This document shows positions 26,201 through 33,665 of a stretch of DNA of 64,000 nucleotides, one piece after another. Each line of letters begins with the position of its first letter. Position 1 is the first letter of the stretch. The stretch covers positions 1 through 64,000 of the forward strand of contig CAZRQL010000007.1 of NCBI GenBank assembly GCA_964602415.1, given 5' to 3'. A model generated the notes under the pieces. It made no database searches. It saw nothing but the letters and a program-made list of their open reading frames with translations, and had not been told where the DNA came from. The position numbers were made by a program, and so were the translations under genes. Source of the DNA: CAZRQL01 sp964602415. Its GTDB lineage: Bacteria > Bacteroidota > Bacteroidia > Cytophagales > Flammeovirgaceae.

Positions 26201-26924
26201 ACCGGCTTTAACTTATTCAAACTCTTGTTTGGGATCTCAGACTTTATTGAGAAGCACTTCCACTTCGGTAGATGGTCTTATCCAATTTACCTACTGGGAT
26301 TTTGATAACGACGGCAACTTTGACGACGAAGGTTTTGCTGTTAGGCATACGTTCTCTAAAGAAGGAGCCAATCCGGTAAAGATGAGAGTAATCAATGAGT
26401 TTGGATGCCAGAAAGATTCAGTTGTCAATGTAGTTATATCTCCCCAAGTCGTTGCAACGATTACTCAAAATAGAGAGAAGCTAACCGCCTCAGAAGGGGT
26501 AACCTATCAGTGGTTCTTTGAAGGGGCAGGCATTCCTGCTGAACAAGGTGGCACTCAAAGAGTTTTGACTATCAATAGACTCGGTAAGTATCAAGTTCGA
26601 GTAACCAATTCTTTGGGTTGTACCAATACTTCCGGGGACTTTGAAGTAACGACCCTGAGTGTTGAGGATATAACATCCAGTGTAAGCCTTTACCCTAACC
26701 CCACACATGATTTTGCTGTGCTTGAAATGAACAATGATATTATTGGGCAAGTCAACATAACAATCACTGACGTTTTGGGGCGCAAGGTTTCGACTCAAAC
26801 AGTTTCCAAGTCCTCTGATAAATTCAACCACAGAATCAACGTTGAAAAACTTGCTTCAGGTATGTACATTATTCAGTTGAAAGTGGGCGAGTTTGTCGCT
26901 GTTCACAAACTTGAGAAAGAGTAA
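20280..26924 (+). CDS. Giant multidomain T9SS surface protein
   Basis: A 2214-residue secreted protein. Signal peptide 1-22. In order, with approximate residues: jelly-roll/MAM-like domain 30-187; Fn3 190-286; P-domain-like beta-sandwich 290-457; Fn3 457-553; second MAM-like domain 562-740; a domain resembling the BNR-associated N-terminal domain 750-890; right-handed beta helix (pectin-lyase-like) 894-1290; Fn3 1290-1384; PPC/CUB-like domain 1384-1520; two Calx-beta domains 1520-1743; two cadherin/Ig-like domains 1744-1970; PKD-like 1973-2057; Ig-like 2058-2126; type A T9SS sorting domain 2135-2214 (VSLYPNPTHD to the end). No enzyme active site is recognisable. It is probably an adhesin or a glycan/Ca2+-binding surface protein. 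Domain limits are read by eye. Confidence 0.9.
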   Translation: MRKSLLLLVFLTLIWGISAEAQTVYLSENFNAGTLPSGWSNTATGSTSAVWSFGNNGGGNINGTSMAFWDDDANFGFGDRPELTTPVINLSNATEPIMEFVYNYRDWGFADEYFRVQVFNGTSWVTVLTVSDDDYCGDWSCSPKPKASINLTSYKNANFRVRFIYDDNDDWNWYVGFDDLIIKEKPTCFEPISFSSSNVTATTARFNWTTTNGAGRDYEIEYGTPGFVPGTGTRIGVFTGTTVAGANQHNGTGLTPSTNYQAYIREKCTNPTSNSLWVGPISFATGDAFTFQTNCNSNITLNSGSCPTREELPLTVSGLPNRLDGEELEIKSVSTVVTMFNWGSQVRLTLRAPNGSEIPLFSRPNTAFGSHIGNPAGNCAPTDLCNFADNATVQINSDVAPQPLPPFIGTWKPVAPLSQLYTGLNPNGTWRLLGCIENFWGNGAMQYFRIRFSDCFDLADLALSNISTTQASFSFNSRQANKTFVVEYGVPGFVPGTGTRLGEITGLSVKGSNTATTPNNLTSNTSYQAYVRTVCSSSSRSEWIGPLNFKTAFVVTPSVSFNERFDGCALPFGWTNTFQPVIADPWRITDGFGFPTANYMTGGSRSGFGCFAWVDDDAPGNAGAEAYLTTQALDLTGVSIPELNFYWQNSNGGTKFPASISNPTGVPPLWSEVYVDITTDMGKTFTEVAKYGGVEQSGWRLAALNLSDFKSPRTQIRFRSRETNSFYSDISLDDIQIRESPNMTYTSSTTTQANTLGIVKGETNDVIIGIEVDTDNGFANPLPLTSFTFNTTGSTNPSGDIAAAKVFYTGNSATFSPVNQFGATLANPNGTFTVNGLQTLTRGKNYFWLAYDTKETATVGNILDAQCTSMTVANIARIPNVTSPAGSRTIVGKVIYITTTGAGNRDGTSWENASPNLTAALGIVVPKQQIWVAQGKYTPGTVRASTFTLVDGVAMYGGFIGNETSINQRSWRANQTILSGDIGTPNVITDNSFHIMTVPINTSAYIDGFVFEFGNANGAGEDRFGAAVFARPGSKPIFNQCWFRNNTGIFGGAIMGLNSSPTITNSIFQTNSTPTGSGGALYAIGAGEVFKVQNSIFVDNSAGARGGCFQAEGGLILAENSTFSSNRITLTGTTSRGAVGSALNNGRIEFYNCSSNNNNNGGSMPGDFLALGAPAPTGPGFAKIENSILWNRSNLGNEIFLEGTGSSVSVNSCIIDQDDYVGINRNQSVDPFYRDANGPDNVFGTPDDNLSVRSGSLAIDSADTRTALATTFDGFSRDSRPDIGAYEFFPCPVPNDLRLVKGGSTSVEVGWQTGGSNVWDIEYMPAGGALGTGTRVLNINTNPYKITGLTPLSSYQFFVRDNCASSNNGTSFWVGPFAFSTSSLNDECTGAIDLIVTRNCNNFTGSNVGATNSTATIGFDPICGTYRGADVWFKSTVPASGSVTFITSSSGGINNTGVEVYSGTCDGLTSVACADNNNPNAPGFEQVTVTGQIPGNQLYVRVWQQTANQFGTFNICATRIPVILVNDVESNENVGQMRFTLRLSEPDPNNSITVNYSTSDGTAIAGLDYTAKSGTVTFAPGEISKTVDVALIDDNLNEDAETFFLNLSNPVNAILGKTRVTGTILDNDPLPKLSITGASIIEGNLNDQTIVNITVRLTPASGRPVRFTYRTTSNTATAPDDFVLIASTNELFPAGTTQRNYQVTVKGDFIDEGEFESFFFTIENVINADLSNPQAEIIIIDDDSSPVAKDDENYNVNEDEVLIVDRAEAGVGSNDTDADGDPLTFFLRSSPSNGKLTINDDYTYPNGIPQYINFEDRGVFVYAPDADYWSNPAKGDLGDIFTYRAFDGYNYSNVARARIKVQPVNDAPVLREMPDFSLCAGQLSTVRVNMPLYLSDIDDNILSPDFRVTTQVIDATSGLNPSDLNTIVNPLSKELVFSTNVKTQGVFTVQVTARDKEGLTATTTFKIKVGADLKPALTYSNSCLGSQTLLRSTSTSVDGLIQFTYWDFDNDGNFDDEGFAVRHTFSKEGANPVKMRVINEFGCQKDSVVNVVISPQVVATITQNREKLTASEGVTYQWFFEGAGIPAEQGGTQRVLTINRLGKYQVRVTNSLGCTNTSGDFEVTTLSVEDITSSVSLYPNPTHDFAVLEMNNDIIGQVNITITDVLGRKVSTQTVSKSSDKFNHRINVEKLASGMYIIQLKVGEFVAVHKLEKE

Positions 26925-26945
26925 ACAGCGTCTCTTTTTTACCTC

Positions 26946-26978
26946 AAAAAACCCCTCTGTTTTCAAGAGGGGTTTTTT
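26946..26978 (+). terminator. Rho-independent terminator of the giant gene
   Basis: Stem AAAAAACCCCTCT / AGAGGGGTTTTTT with loop GTTTTCA, followed by a T-rich tract. It is strong and probably works mainly on the plus strand. Confidence 0.85.
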
Positions 26979-27016
26979 CTTTTTTTTACCTGAACTAAGT
27001 TTTTTTGTTAGTTTCG

Positions 27017-27024
27017 TAACTTTG
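27017..27024 (+). promoter_or_regulatory. -7 element of recJ
   Basis: TAACTTTG matches TAnnTTTG, 28 nt before ATG 27053. No correctly spaced TTG upstream. Confidence 0.45.
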
Positions 27025-27052
27025 AGATAATTTTCCTACCAATAAACTATTT

Positions 27053-28756
27053 ATGCAACGATGGCAATTTCAAGGTGAGCCTCATATTCAGGATGTTGAG
27101 TTGGTGCGTCAAAGTATCAATGTCAGTGCACCTATTGCCAAAATTTTGGTGCAAAGAGGTATTAGCGATTTTGAAACTGCAAAACTTTTTTTTAGGCCGG
27201 ATTTGTCAATGCTCCATGATCCTTTTCTGATGAATGACATGGACAAGGCTGTTGAGAGAATAGTAAGAGCTTTAAAAAGTAATGAAAGAATACTTATATA
27301 TGGAGATTATGACGTTGATGGGACAACCTCTGTGGCCATGTTTTATGATTTTTGGGGCAAGTACCATCAAAATATAGATTATTACATACCTGACCGCTAT
27401 CGGGAGGGCTATGGTATTTCGGATTTAAGCATAGAATATGCGAAAAAAAATGATATCACCCTCGTAATTGCTTTAGATTGTGGCACGAAGAGTTCGGACA
27501 AAATAGCTAAGGCATTGGCTCAGGGTATAGATTTCATCGTTTGCGACCACCATACTACAGGAGATGAACTCCCACCGGCTTACGCTTTGCTTAATCCCAA
27601 AAGAAAAGATTGTAGTTACCCATTCAAAGAATTGTCAGGATGTGGAGTGGGTTTTAAATTGTTACAAGCCTTGAGTACGAATCTTGGTATTGACCATGCC
27701 TTTTTAAACGATCAGCTTGATTTTTTGGCTATTAGCATAGCATGCGACGTTGTTCCTATCATTGACGAGAACCGAATATTGGTCAAATACGGACTTGATC
27801 TCATTAACCAAGGCAAACGACCTTCTATTCAGGCACTATTGGATGTTTCTTTTTCAAAACGTGCTGATATTACGGTTTCTGACTTGGTTTTTCAGATAGG
27901 GCCTAGGATCAATGCCACTGGTAGGATTTCTCATGCCCACCAAAGTGTAGAATTATTGCTTTCTAAGCAGGCCGATGAGATAAAAAAAATGGCTTCCTCT
28001 ATCAATACCAAAAATAACACTCGCAAAGATTATGACGCAAAGATTACCGCTGAAGCTTTGCAAATGATAGAAGACAAGCAACTTCAAAACCGGAAGTCCA
28101 CTGTGCTTTTTAAGCCGGACTGGCACAAAGGTATCATTGGGATTGTGGCCTCTCGCTGTGTGGAATGTTACTACCGACCTACTGTGATTTTGACAGAGTC
28201 GCAAGGTAAAGCCACAGGTTCTGCACGCTCTGTCCCCAATTTTGATATTTATGAAGCCATTACAGCGTGTGAGGATTTACTTTTGCAGTTTGGGGGACAT
28301 AAATACGCTGCGGGGCTGACGCTCAAACTTGACGATGTAGAGGCTTTTTCTCACAGATTTGAGCAAATAGTTGCTTCAACTATTAAAGATGAAGATTTGA
28401 TACCCAAGATTGAAATTGATACACACATTAGTCTGGATGAAATAAATTGGGGTTTTTACAACGTACTCAACCAAATGGCACCCTTTGGCCCAATGAACAT
28501 GCGTCCTATTTTTGCTGCTCAAGACCTGCAACTCAAGGGGTATCCTGTCCTTTTGAAAGGAAAGCATCTTAAAATGAGGGTAAAGCAAAAGAATGGAAAA
28601 GCCGAGTTTGACGCAGTAGGCTTCAACATGCCACAGTATTATGAACAATTGGTCAGCGGGGCTTCCTTTTCTATATGCTTTACAGTTGAAGCCAATGAGT
28701 TCGGTGGTAGTCGGGTGTTGCAGTTGATGCTCAAAGACATTCAGATTTTAGAATAG
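27053..28756 (+). CDS. recJ: Single-stranded-DNA-specific exonuclease RecJ
   Basis: A 5'-3' ssDNA exonuclease used in recombination, mismatch and base-excision repair. The 567-residue protein (E. coli 577) has the DHH-superfamily motifs YGDYDVDG (83-90, Asp85, Asp87, Asp89), CDHHTTG (164-170) and, in the DHHA1 part, GPRINATGRISHA and GGHKYAAGLTL. A C-terminal OB-like domain (about 455-567) completes the RecJ arrangement. The metal ligands are all present. It is a monocistronic-looking unit. Confidence 0.94.
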   Translation: MQRWQFQGEPHIQDVELVRQSINVSAPIAKILVQRGISDFETAKLFFRPDLSMLHDPFLMNDMDKAVERIVRALKSNERILIYGDYDVDGTTSVAMFYDFWGKYHQNIDYYIPDRYREGYGISDLSIEYAKKNDITLVIALDCGTKSSDKIAKALAQGIDFIVCDHHTTGDELPPAYALLNPKRKDCSYPFKELSGCGVGFKLLQALSTNLGIDHAFLNDQLDFLAISIACDVVPIIDENRILVKYGLDLINQGKRPSIQALLDVSFSKRADITVSDLVFQIGPRINATGRISHAHQSVELLLSKQADEIKKMASSINTKNNTRKDYDAKITAEALQMIEDKQLQNRKSTVLFKPDWHKGIIGIVASRCVECYYRPTVILTESQGKATGSARSVPNFDIYEAITACEDLLLQFGGHKYAAGLTLKLDDVEAFSHRFEQIVASTIKDEDLIPKIEIDTHISLDEINWGFYNVLNQMAPFGPMNMRPIFAAQDLQLKGYPVLLKGKHLKMRVKQKNGKAEFDAVGFNMPQYYEQLVSGASFSICFTVEANEFGGSRVLQLMLKDIQILE

Positions 28757-28774
28757 CCTATTGGTTACCTTTCA

Positions 28775-28805
28775 TTTGTTTATACGGCTCTCCGCTGTAC
28801 TTTTG
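28775..28805 (+). promoter_or_regulatory. Promoter of the topoisomerase A-subunit gene
   Basis: TTTG (28775-28778), 19 nt, TACTTTTG (28798-28805): a full two-part Bacteroidota promoter, 41 nt before ATG 28847. Confidence 0.65.
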
Positions 28806-28846
28806 CTATTATAAGATTTTGATTAGTTTCATTCCGGATTTAAGGT

Positions 28847-31315
28847 ATGTCAGAAAAAAACACAACCACTGCTGTATCAGGCTTATACCAAAATTGGTTT
28901 CTCGATTATGCATCTTATGTTATTTTGGAAAGGGCTGTGCCTGCAGCTTTGGACGGCCTGAAGCCGGTTCAGCGCAGGATCTTGCATGCCATGGAAGAGA
29001 CGGATGATGGTAGGTTTAATAAAGTAGCCAACATCATCGGCAATACGATGCAGTACCACCCCCATGGTGATGCAGCCATCTATGAAGCCATCGTCAATCT
29101 GGGGCATAAAGATTTACTAATTGAAACGCAGGGCAACTGGGGCGATCCTTTTACGGGAGATGGTGCGGCAGCCGCGCGCTATATTGAAGCAAGACTTACA
29201 AAATTCGCCAAAGAAGTAGCTTTCAACCCTCAGACCACCAATTGGCAATCCAGTTACGATGGCAGGAAAAAAGAGCCATTGATGTTGCCAATGAAATTTC
29301 CTTTGGTTTTGGCTCAAGGAGCGGAAGGCATTGCCGTGGGGCTGGCCACTAAAATCATGCCCCACAATTTCTGTGAGTTAGTAAAAGCGTCAATTGCTTG
29401 TTTGAAGGGCAAATCTTTTCAGTTGTACCCTGATTTTGCCTCCGGCGGCTTGATTGATGTTTCGGACTACAACGATGGACAGAGGGGGGGCAAGATTAGA
29501 ATAAGGGCAAACATCGAAGCCCCCGACAACAAAAGATTGATTATAAAAGATATACCTTACGGGACGACATCCGCTTCCATAAAAGAATCTATTGAGAAAG
29601 CCGTAGAATCCGGTAAAATCAAAGTCAAGAGCATCAGTGATAATTCAGCAAAAAGTATTGAAATTGAGGTTTTTCTGACTCCAGGGGCATCCTCTGACGT
29701 AACCATTGATGCTTTGTATGCTTTTACCGAATGCGAAGTAACCATACATCCCAATCTTTGTGTGATACACGAAGAGAAACCAATTTTTTCGAGTGTAACC
29801 AAACTCTTGGAAATCAATACTAAAAATACCAAAGAACTTCTCAGACAGGAACTCGAAATCCGCAGAGGTGAGTTAATGGAAAAGTTGTTATTTTCTTCAC
29901 TGGAAAAGATTTTCATAGAGAATAAAATTTATCGCCAAATCGAAGAATGTACGACTTGGGAGTCTGTTTTGGAGACGATTGATCAAGGATTGGAGACCTT
30001 TAAGCACCAGTTTTACAGGCAAATAACCCAAGATGATATTTTGAAATTGACCGAAATCAAAATCAAACGGATATCAAAATACGATGCCTTCAAAGCTGAT
30101 GAATTGATGAGAAACCTTCAAAGCGAACTCAGTCAGGTGGTTGATGACCTCGAAAATCTTACAGACTATGCAGTTCGTTACTTTGAATCGCTCCTCAAAA
30201 AGTATGGACAAGGCAGAGAACGAAAAGCAGAAATCAGGACATTTGATACCATAAAGGCGGCAAAAGTGGCAGCCAACAACGTGAAACTCTACGCCAATTT
30301 TAAGGACGGATTTGTTGGTTATGGACTCAAAAAAGATTCGTTCATCTGTGATTGTTCAGACATTGATGATATTATTGTCTTTCTGTCCGATGGTAATTTT
30401 TCGATTGTCAAAATTCAGGAAAAGGTCTTTGTTGGGAAGAACATTTTACACGTCGAGGTCTTTGATAGGAATGACGAAAGGCGGATTTTTAACCTTATTT
30501 ATACTGACGCAGCTACCGGCATTACCAGAGTGAAGCGGTTTAATGTTGGAGGGGTGAATCGAGACAAGTTATATGATTTAACTGCATCGGGCGATTCGAA
30601 TTCTCGGGTTCATTGGCTCACCAGCAATCCAAATGGAGAGGCTGAAGTTGTAACTGTACAGCTAAGTCCCAACTGTCGCGCCAAAATCAAAACATTTGAA
30701 TATGATTTTGCCGATATTGACATAAAAAACCGCAGTGCCCAAGGTAATATCCTGACCAAATACCCGATCAAAAAAATTTCTCTCAAACGCAAAGGGATTT
30801 CTACTCTTGATGCCAAGCAAATATGGTACGACCGAGAGACAGGCAGGCTGAATATGGAAGAAAAAGGGATTTTGCTGGGTAGATTCAAAGAGCAGGACTT
30901 GATACTGGCTGTTTACAACGATGGCACTTATGAAATTATGGACAGCAGATTGTCGCATCGCTATGAGCCAAAGCAATTGATTTATATCTGCAAATTTGAC
31001 AGTAAAGTACCTTTATCGGTGGTCTATATTGATACTAAGAGTAAAGGGTATTATGCAAAAAGGTTTTTGCCGGATGCAACTACACTTGATAAAAAAATTC
31101 TTTTCGCTCCAGATGCAGAGGTTCTTTTCGCAAATGCCTCTATTGAAACAGAGGTTTTGATTACAGAGAAGAAACCTAAAAAACAGACTCGGATTAATTT
31201 GAACCAATATGTTCAAATTAAACCTTTTAAATCGGCGGGGACAAAATTAAATTTTACTCAAGTGGACTCTGTTACGCTCCTTGAAACAAAGACAGATAGT
31301 GGTCTGTTTGATTAG
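28847..31315 (+). CDS. parC: DNA topoisomerase IV subunit A (GyrA/ParC family)
   Basis: An 822-residue type IIA topoisomerase cleavage subunit, acting with a ParE-type ATPase encoded elsewhere to relax and decatenate DNA. The winged-helix part has LKPVQRRILHAM (38-49), the catalytic Tyr112 in ARYIEARL, and the segment YHPHGDAAIYE (70-80). Residue 76, equivalent to E. coli GyrA Ser83/ParC Ser80, is Ala. A coiled-coil arm (about 335-470) and a degenerate C-terminal beta-pinwheel follow. I see no GyrA box in the C-terminal part, which, together with the shape of the N-terminus (SGLYQNWFLDYASYVIL), supports the ParC rather than the GyrA assignment. ParC versus GyrA should be checked by phylogeny. 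Confidence 0.85.
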   Translation: MSEKNTTTAVSGLYQNWFLDYASYVILERAVPAALDGLKPVQRRILHAMEETDDGRFNKVANIIGNTMQYHPHGDAAIYEAIVNLGHKDLLIETQGNWGDPFTGDGAAAARYIEARLTKFAKEVAFNPQTTNWQSSYDGRKKEPLMLPMKFPLVLAQGAEGIAVGLATKIMPHNFCELVKASIACLKGKSFQLYPDFASGGLIDVSDYNDGQRGGKIRIRANIEAPDNKRLIIKDIPYGTTSASIKESIEKAVESGKIKVKSISDNSAKSIEIEVFLTPGASSDVTIDALYAFTECEVTIHPNLCVIHEEKPIFSSVTKLLEINTKNTKELLRQELEIRRGELMEKLLFSSLEKIFIENKIYRQIEECTTWESVLETIDQGLETFKHQFYRQITQDDILKLTEIKIKRISKYDAFKADELMRNLQSELSQVVDDLENLTDYAVRYFESLLKKYGQGRERKAEIRTFDTIKAAKVAANNVKLYANFKDGFVGYGLKKDSFICDCSDIDDIIVFLSDGNFSIVKIQEKVFVGKNILHVEVFDRNDERRIFNLIYTDAATGITRVKRFNVGGVNRDKLYDLTASGDSNSRVHWLTSNPNGEAEVVTVQLSPNCRAKIKTFEYDFADIDIKNRSAQGNILTKYPIKKISLKRKGISTLDAKQIWYDRETGRLNMEEKGILLGRFKEQDLILAVYNDGTYEIMDSRLSHRYEPKQLIYICKFDSKVPLSVVYIDTKSKGYYAKRFLPDATTLDKKILFAPDAEVLFANASIETEVLITEKKPKKQTRINLNQYVQIKPFKSAGTKLNFTQVDSVTLLETKTDSGLFD

Positions 31316-31455
31316 TAGTTTGCTTTGAGCGGCTGTCTCAGCATTTTTTTTGCTTTTGGGTGATGGTTTTCTTTTTTTAAAATAATTTTTTCTTTTCTAA
31401 AAGATTATTATTCAGAACTTGTTTAGATTGCAGTCTCACTTAAAACAACGCCCTT

Positions 31456-31875
31456 ATGCAGACAAAAAAACTCATTTTGACGGCAGGTCTTATTTTTGTC
31501 ACGTTCATCGTGCTCAAGCCCGTTTATCATGAATATTTGTTCCATGATATTTTCTACAATATTCATGATGACATTTATGAAGCCAAACTCACGGAGTTTG
31601 ACGTTAGTTTGATTACTTTTTTCTTGTTGGTTGAGTTTAGCAGGTCTTTTATTTTTGCATTTTTATACCCACTTTTTAAACACCCCGCAGGTCAGAACTG
31701 GCGCAAAGGGATCACCTTGGGGATATTTTTTGGACTATTGAGTGGCCTGCCATGGTTGTTGCTTAAAGAGATTAATCACATTCCCAATGATTTGTGGGTA
31801 TATTTTGATTTTATCTACTTTATTATTCAAGGCATAATTGCAGGATTGATAGCATCTTCGGTTTACAAGGAATAA
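31456..31875 (+). CDS. Hypothetical four-helix inner-membrane protein
   Basis: A 139-residue protein with about four hydrophobic helices (near 7-24, 50-70, 84-103 and 115-134) and no signal for secretion. Loops contain HDIFYNIHDDIY and KHPAGQNWRKG. I recognise no family or active site. It lies between the topoisomerase gene and the coiled-coil gene on the same strand, each separated by 70-140 nt, so it may be transcribed alone. Codon use and AT content resemble the neighbours. Confidence 0.7.
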   Translation: MQTKKLILTAGLIFVTFIVLKPVYHEYLFHDIFYNIHDDIYEAKLTEFDVSLITFFLLVEFSRSFIFAFLYPLFKHPAGQNWRKGITLGIFFGLLSGLPWLLLKEINHIPNDLWVYFDFIYFIIQGIIAGLIASSVYKE

Positions 31876-31945
31876 TTAAGGCCTATTTTTTGTTGCTATT
31901 TGTAGAGGTACTTTATCGTACACTTTTCAAAAAAAAATAAATTTT

Positions 31946-32938
31946 ATGGAAAACGAAAAACAACAAGAGCCTGAGGTTGTCGAGAAAAAGAAAGGTTCGT
32001 CAAAAGGGTTGATAGTACTTTTGGTTTTACTTTTTTTGTTCAACGCAGCGGCAGGTGTGTATTATTTTTTTGACAGCAATCAAAAAGCCGCTTTGCGCAA
32101 AGCTCAAAAAGCAGAAATTGAACAACTTACTGCAGAAAAAGAAAAATTGACTGCTGATGTTGAAAAACTCAGTGGTGAAATTAGGGCTAAGGCAATGCAA
32201 AGTGAGAATTCAGAGCAAGAACTCAAAAAACTCAAAGAGCAACTTGCGAAAAAGACTCAAATTATCAGCGGTTTAGGGGGTAAAGATGTACAGGTTTTGC
32301 GTCAGCAAATAGCTGATTTGCAAAGGGTAAAAAGTGTGCTTCAATCTAAACTTGACAGTGCTTCAATAGCAGGAACAAGATTCCAACTGTTGATGGATAG
32401 TTTAAAAACAGAAAATGAAATCTTACTGGCTTTAAATAAAAATCTTCGCAGGGCTATTCCCGAACAAGTAGATTCTCTTGCTAAAGTTGCTCAAAAGAGC
32501 AAGGCCGACTCTTTGGGTGTACGTGAGCCCGCTTTAAAACCCAGAGTATTAATAGGTAAGACAAAGACCAATGCTTTTAGGGTAGAAGTGATACGTAAAA
32601 AAGATCGACTCACTGTAAAGGCTCGAAGAACAAGAGAACTGAAGGTTAGTTTTCAGCTTATCAGCGAGTTAGAAGGTCAGAGACCTATTTACATGGTTGT
32701 TGCAGATTCAAAAGGACAGCCAATAAAGGATGAGTCCGCCAAAAAAGCCAAAATTTACATTGAGGGAGAGCCTAAAGAAATTACATACCACGGGACAACA
32801 AAAATTGACTTTGGGAAAGGCAACGTAACAACAAGTTTTAATTACTCGGTCAACGAAAAACTTCTAAAGGGGACCTACAAGTTTATGGTTTACAGTGAGG
32901 ATGCGCTGTTGGGTTACTCAGAGTTTAGATTAGAGTAA
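31946..32938 (+). CDS. Hypothetical membrane-anchored coiled-coil protein
   Basis: A 330-residue protein of unknown function. A charged cytoplasmic start (1-20) is followed by a single transmembrane helix (about 22-43). A long heptad-rich coiled coil then spans about 48-170 (IEQLTAEKEKLTADVEKL and similar). The C-terminal beta-rich domain (about 195-330) would lie in the periplasm and contains a run of strands ending YKFMVYSEDALLGYSEF. The topology is single-pass with the bulk outside the cytoplasm. The design resembles scaffold or envelope-tethering proteins, but no named family is evident. Two terminators follow it. Confidence 0.78.
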   Translation: MENEKQQEPEVVEKKKGSSKGLIVLLVLLFLFNAAAGVYYFFDSNQKAALRKAQKAEIEQLTAEKEKLTADVEKLSGEIRAKAMQSENSEQELKKLKEQLAKKTQIISGLGGKDVQVLRQQIADLQRVKSVLQSKLDSASIAGTRFQLLMDSLKTENEILLALNKNLRRAIPEQVDSLAKVAQKSKADSLGVREPALKPRVLIGKTKTNAFRVEVIRKKDRLTVKARRTRELKVSFQLISELEGQRPIYMVVADSKGQPIKDESAKKAKIYIEGEPKEITYHGTTKIDFGKGNVTTSFNYSVNEKLLKGTYKFMVYSEDALLGYSEFRLE

Positions 32939-32942
32939 ATAA

Positions 32943-32975
32943 AAAATAGGCTGCCTGAAAAGCACAGCCTATTTT
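32943..32975. terminator. Bidirectional terminator
   Basis: AAAATAGGCTG (32943-32953) pairs with CAGCCTATTTT (32965-32975) around an 11-nt loop, between convergent genes. Confidence 0.75.
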
Positions 32976-32990
32976 ATATGACGACAGTTT

Positions 32991-33015
32991 GCGGTTCATA
33001 CGAACCGCTTTTTTT
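32991..33015 (+). terminator. Second rho-independent terminator
   Basis: GCGGTTC / GAACCGC stem with ATAC loop, followed by seven T residues, 15 nt after the previous hairpin. It points in the plus direction. Confidence 0.8.
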
Positions 33016-33023
33016 ATTTTGAC

Positions 33024-33590
33024 TTATTTACCTTGCTGTTGTTTTACTGCGCGAGGTATCAAAATAGAGGCAACAGGGATACTCATATTGGCCATAATTT
33101 TAAAATTTTCTTGCTTGATGTGCCCGATTTTGATAGACTGACCCAAATCAAGATTTTCCACGTTTACCTCTACGAAGTCCGGCATATTTTCAGGAGTAGC
33201 CTGTACTTTGACTTTACGTACCTTCATAGCAAGTTTGCCCCCCTTGGTGATACCAACAGCTGTCCCAACTATCTTTAAGGGAATATTCATAACAATAGGT
33301 TGACCATCTCCTACATAGAGGAAATCTGCGTGCATAATAACTTCACTTACAGGGTGATACTGAATCTCCTGAAGAATAGAACGGTAAACCGTACCCTCAA
33401 TATTGAGATCTACCATGTAAGCATTGGGGGTGTACACCAGATCTTTGAATAAGAACATCGGAGCATAGAAGGTAACATTTCCTTTGCTGCCGTAAAGATT
33501 GCAAGGCACATTCCCGTTTTCTCTTAGGTGCTTGGATTCGGTTTTTCCAAGCTTGCTTCGGTTAAAACCGACAATTTCAATTGTTTTCAT
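33024..33590 (-). CDS. rplY: 50S ribosomal protein L25/general stress protein Ctc
   Basis: Binds 5S rRNA in the large subunit. The 188-residue form is the long CTC type: an N-terminal L25 beta-barrel (about 1-95, with NVPCNLYG and HADFLYV) plus a C-terminal TL5-like domain (about 96-185). It lies 75 nt downstream of prs on the same strand, a common Bacteroidota arrangement, so the two are probably co-transcribed. Confidence 0.93.
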   Translation of the reverse strand: MKTIEIVGFNRSKLGKTESKHLRENGNVPCNLYGSKGNVTFYAPMFLFKDLVYTPNAYMVDLNIEGTVYRSILQEIQYHPVSEVIMHADFLYVGDGQPIVMNIPLKIVGTAVGITKGGKLAMKVRKVKVQATPENMPDFVEVNVENLDLGQSIKIGHIKQENFKIMANMSIPVASILIPRAVKQQQGK

Positions 33591-33665
33591 TGGCTTTTAA
33601 TTTTATTTAATTTATCAATAATACCTTGGTACTCAGTAGCCTTCACCATCCCAAGGTTCTTATCT

